From positions 10,587-25,530 of the forward strand of contig METF01000041.1 of assembly GCA_001771235.1 (NCBI GenBank): 14,944 bases of DNA, in the 5' to 3' direction. The stretch comes from Candidatus Zhuqueibacterota bacterium RBG_16_48_16 (GTDB taxonomy: Bacteria > Zhuqueibacterota > Zhuqueibacteria > Residuimicrobiales > Sediminimicrobiaceae). Below are positions 13,932 through 14,944 of the stretch, in pieces; within the stretch, counting starts at the first letter, position 1; each line of letters begins with the position of its first letter. Both the position numbers and the translations under genes were made by a program. The notes under the pieces are model-generated. The model did not search any database and was not told the DNA's origin. It was given only the letters and a program-made list of their open reading frames with translations.

Positions 13932-14944
13932 ATGATTCTTAAAAAGGTACATATCCGGGCTTTTAAATCCATTTACGAGCTGACGTTGCCACTCGATCCC
14001 AGGATCAATGTTCTTATCGGGGCAAACGAGAGCGGTAAGACCAACGTCTTGAAGGCGATCGAGGCGATCAAAACTTCTCGCATTTTCGACAGCTCGCTGA
14101 CCTGCCAATATTCAAACCATTACTACATGGGAAAATCGCCGGAGCTGACTTATGAGTTCGGCGATTTGACAAAAGAAAATGTACGCCAGCTTGTCAAGAT
14201 TTCGGAGATTTTCAAAGACGTTCAGACCCTGCAGATCAGGCGAGAAGGACCGACGATGAAGGATTACCGGCTTGTCATCGGCGACTCGGAGATCGATTCT
14301 TTTGATTTTAAACAGCTCGCTCCCGTTTTGCCGAGCATCCTTTATTTCAGTGAAATTCCCCTGCTGAAAAATAAAATCGAATATGAACATCTCCAGGCCA
14401 ACGGCCTCGCTTTCGAAACGGAGCGGAATCTTTTGCGGATTGGCGGGATTGAAGACTATGAGCTGATCTTTGAAGACAGCACGCGCGGCAGAAGAGCTGC
14501 GGAAGAGGCGAGCCGGATCATTACCGAACAGGTTCGCCGGGTGTGGTCGCAGGAGCCGACCCTGGAAATCAAACTGAATGTCAATGGCCGGGTTCTCTAT
14601 ATTGATTTTTCGGACAGCACCACGGTATTCGATACGCCCGAATCCAGGAGTTTGGGATTCCGATGGTATCTATCTTTTTACGTCAACTTTATAACCCAGA
14701 CATTTGGCGGAAAAAACAACGAGTTTATCTTCCTCATCGATGAGCCCGGCATACATCTTCATCCCGGCGGCCAAAAAGACCTCGTCAAGGTGTTGGAAGA
14801 TCTGGCACAAAAGAACCAGGTTGTTTACACGACGCATTCTCCTTTTTTGATTAACCGCGAGCATCCCGAGCGAGTATTGCTCGTGCATAAAGATAAAAGC
14901 GGCACCAAAGTGGATGCGCACGCCTATCGCGAGAACTGGAAAGC
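13932..14944 (+). CDS. OLD/AAA-type ATPase (AAA_15/AAA_21-like), C-terminus beyond the window
   Basis: The 337 visible residues form an ABC-type ATPase head as in OLD-family nucleases and related SMC/RecF-like proteins. Features in order: the N-terminal strand pair MILKKVHIRAFKSI, Walker A GANESGKTN (30-38), a middle region (50-235) with only short helices and no long coiled coil, an ABC-signature-like SRSLGFRWYLSF (238-249), Walker B FIFLIDEP (265-272) followed by GIHLHP, and the switch histidine H302 in YTTHSPFLI. OLD proteins carry a C-terminal TOPRIM nuclease domain, which would lie right of the window, so nuclease activity is not shown. ATG at 13932 has AGGTG six bases upstream. It stands after the heptad-repeat element and away from the housekeeping genes, which suits an accessory or defence gene, but partners are unseen. 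Confidence 0.85.
   Translation, partial: MILKKVHIRAFKSIYELTLPLDPRINVLIGANESGKTNVLKAIEAIKTSRIFDSSLTCQYSNHYYMGKSPELTYEFGDLTKENVRQLVKISEIFKDVQTLQIRREGPTMKDYRLVIGDSEIDSFDFKQLAPVLPSILYFSEIPLLKNKIEYEHLQANGLAFETERNLLRIGGIEDYELIFEDSTRGRRAAEEASRIITEQVRRVWSQEPTLEIKLNVNGRVLYIDFSDSTTVFDTPESRSLGFRWYLSFYVNFITQTFGGKNNEFIFLIDEPGIHLHPGGQKDLVKVLEDLAQKNQVVYTTHSPFLINREHPERVLLVHKDKSGTKVDAHAYRENWK

Noticed and set aside
13932..14944. Naming the ATPase GajA of a Gabija system
   Set aside because: Neither a TOPRIM domain nor a GajB helicase is visible in the window, so the name would be a guess.

Overview
The window looks like chromosomal DNA from an uncultured diderm (Gram-negative-type) bacterium of roughly balanced base composition. 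The support is a class A penicillin-binding protein of the PbpC type, a FetAB-like exporter, a sigma-54-type promoter ahead of glnK-amt and a PTS-Ntr-like EIIA protein. The gene mix (hisS, SpoU methyltransferase, CPBP protease and SpoIID-like protein in one run; short periodic intergenic repeats) recalls candidate phyla such as KSB1/Calditrichota-type lineages. That placement is an impression, not a result. No rRNA, tRNA, CRISPR array or transposase gene was seen.

Left part, minus strand (1-5485): a probable operon fetA-fetB-pbpC is read towards the left edge. FetA and FetB overlap at ATGATG, and pbpC follows 12 bases after the fetB stop and runs out of the window. Upstream of it and in the same direction lies glnK-amt, which ends in a clear rho-independent terminator (3573-3607). 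A near-consensus -24/-12 promoter (5573-5587), with two adjacent dyads about 125-150 bp further upstream, suggests that glnK-amt is switched on by an enhancer-binding protein, as in nitrogen control.

Middle, plus strand (6012-11087): a PTS EIIA (PtsN-like) gene diverges from glnK-amt and ends at a terminator (6524-6550). Then comes a tight run: an optional 31-codon leader ORF coupled to hisS, then hisS, a SpoU-family rRNA methyltransferase, a CPBP membrane protease and a SpoIID/LytB-domain protein with no visible export signal.

Right part, plus strand (11313-14944): a single-domain receiver-like protein with a degenerate active site sits between its own promoter and a strong terminator. It is followed by nadB (L-aspartate oxidase) and then a gene-free stretch of about 360 bp carrying an inverted pair of heptad-repeat arrays. 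Last comes the N-terminal two thirds or so of an OLD/AAA-type ATPase cut by the window end. This last gene, next to the repeat element, is the most accessory-looking part. Whether it belongs to a defence system cannot be decided without the sequence to the right.
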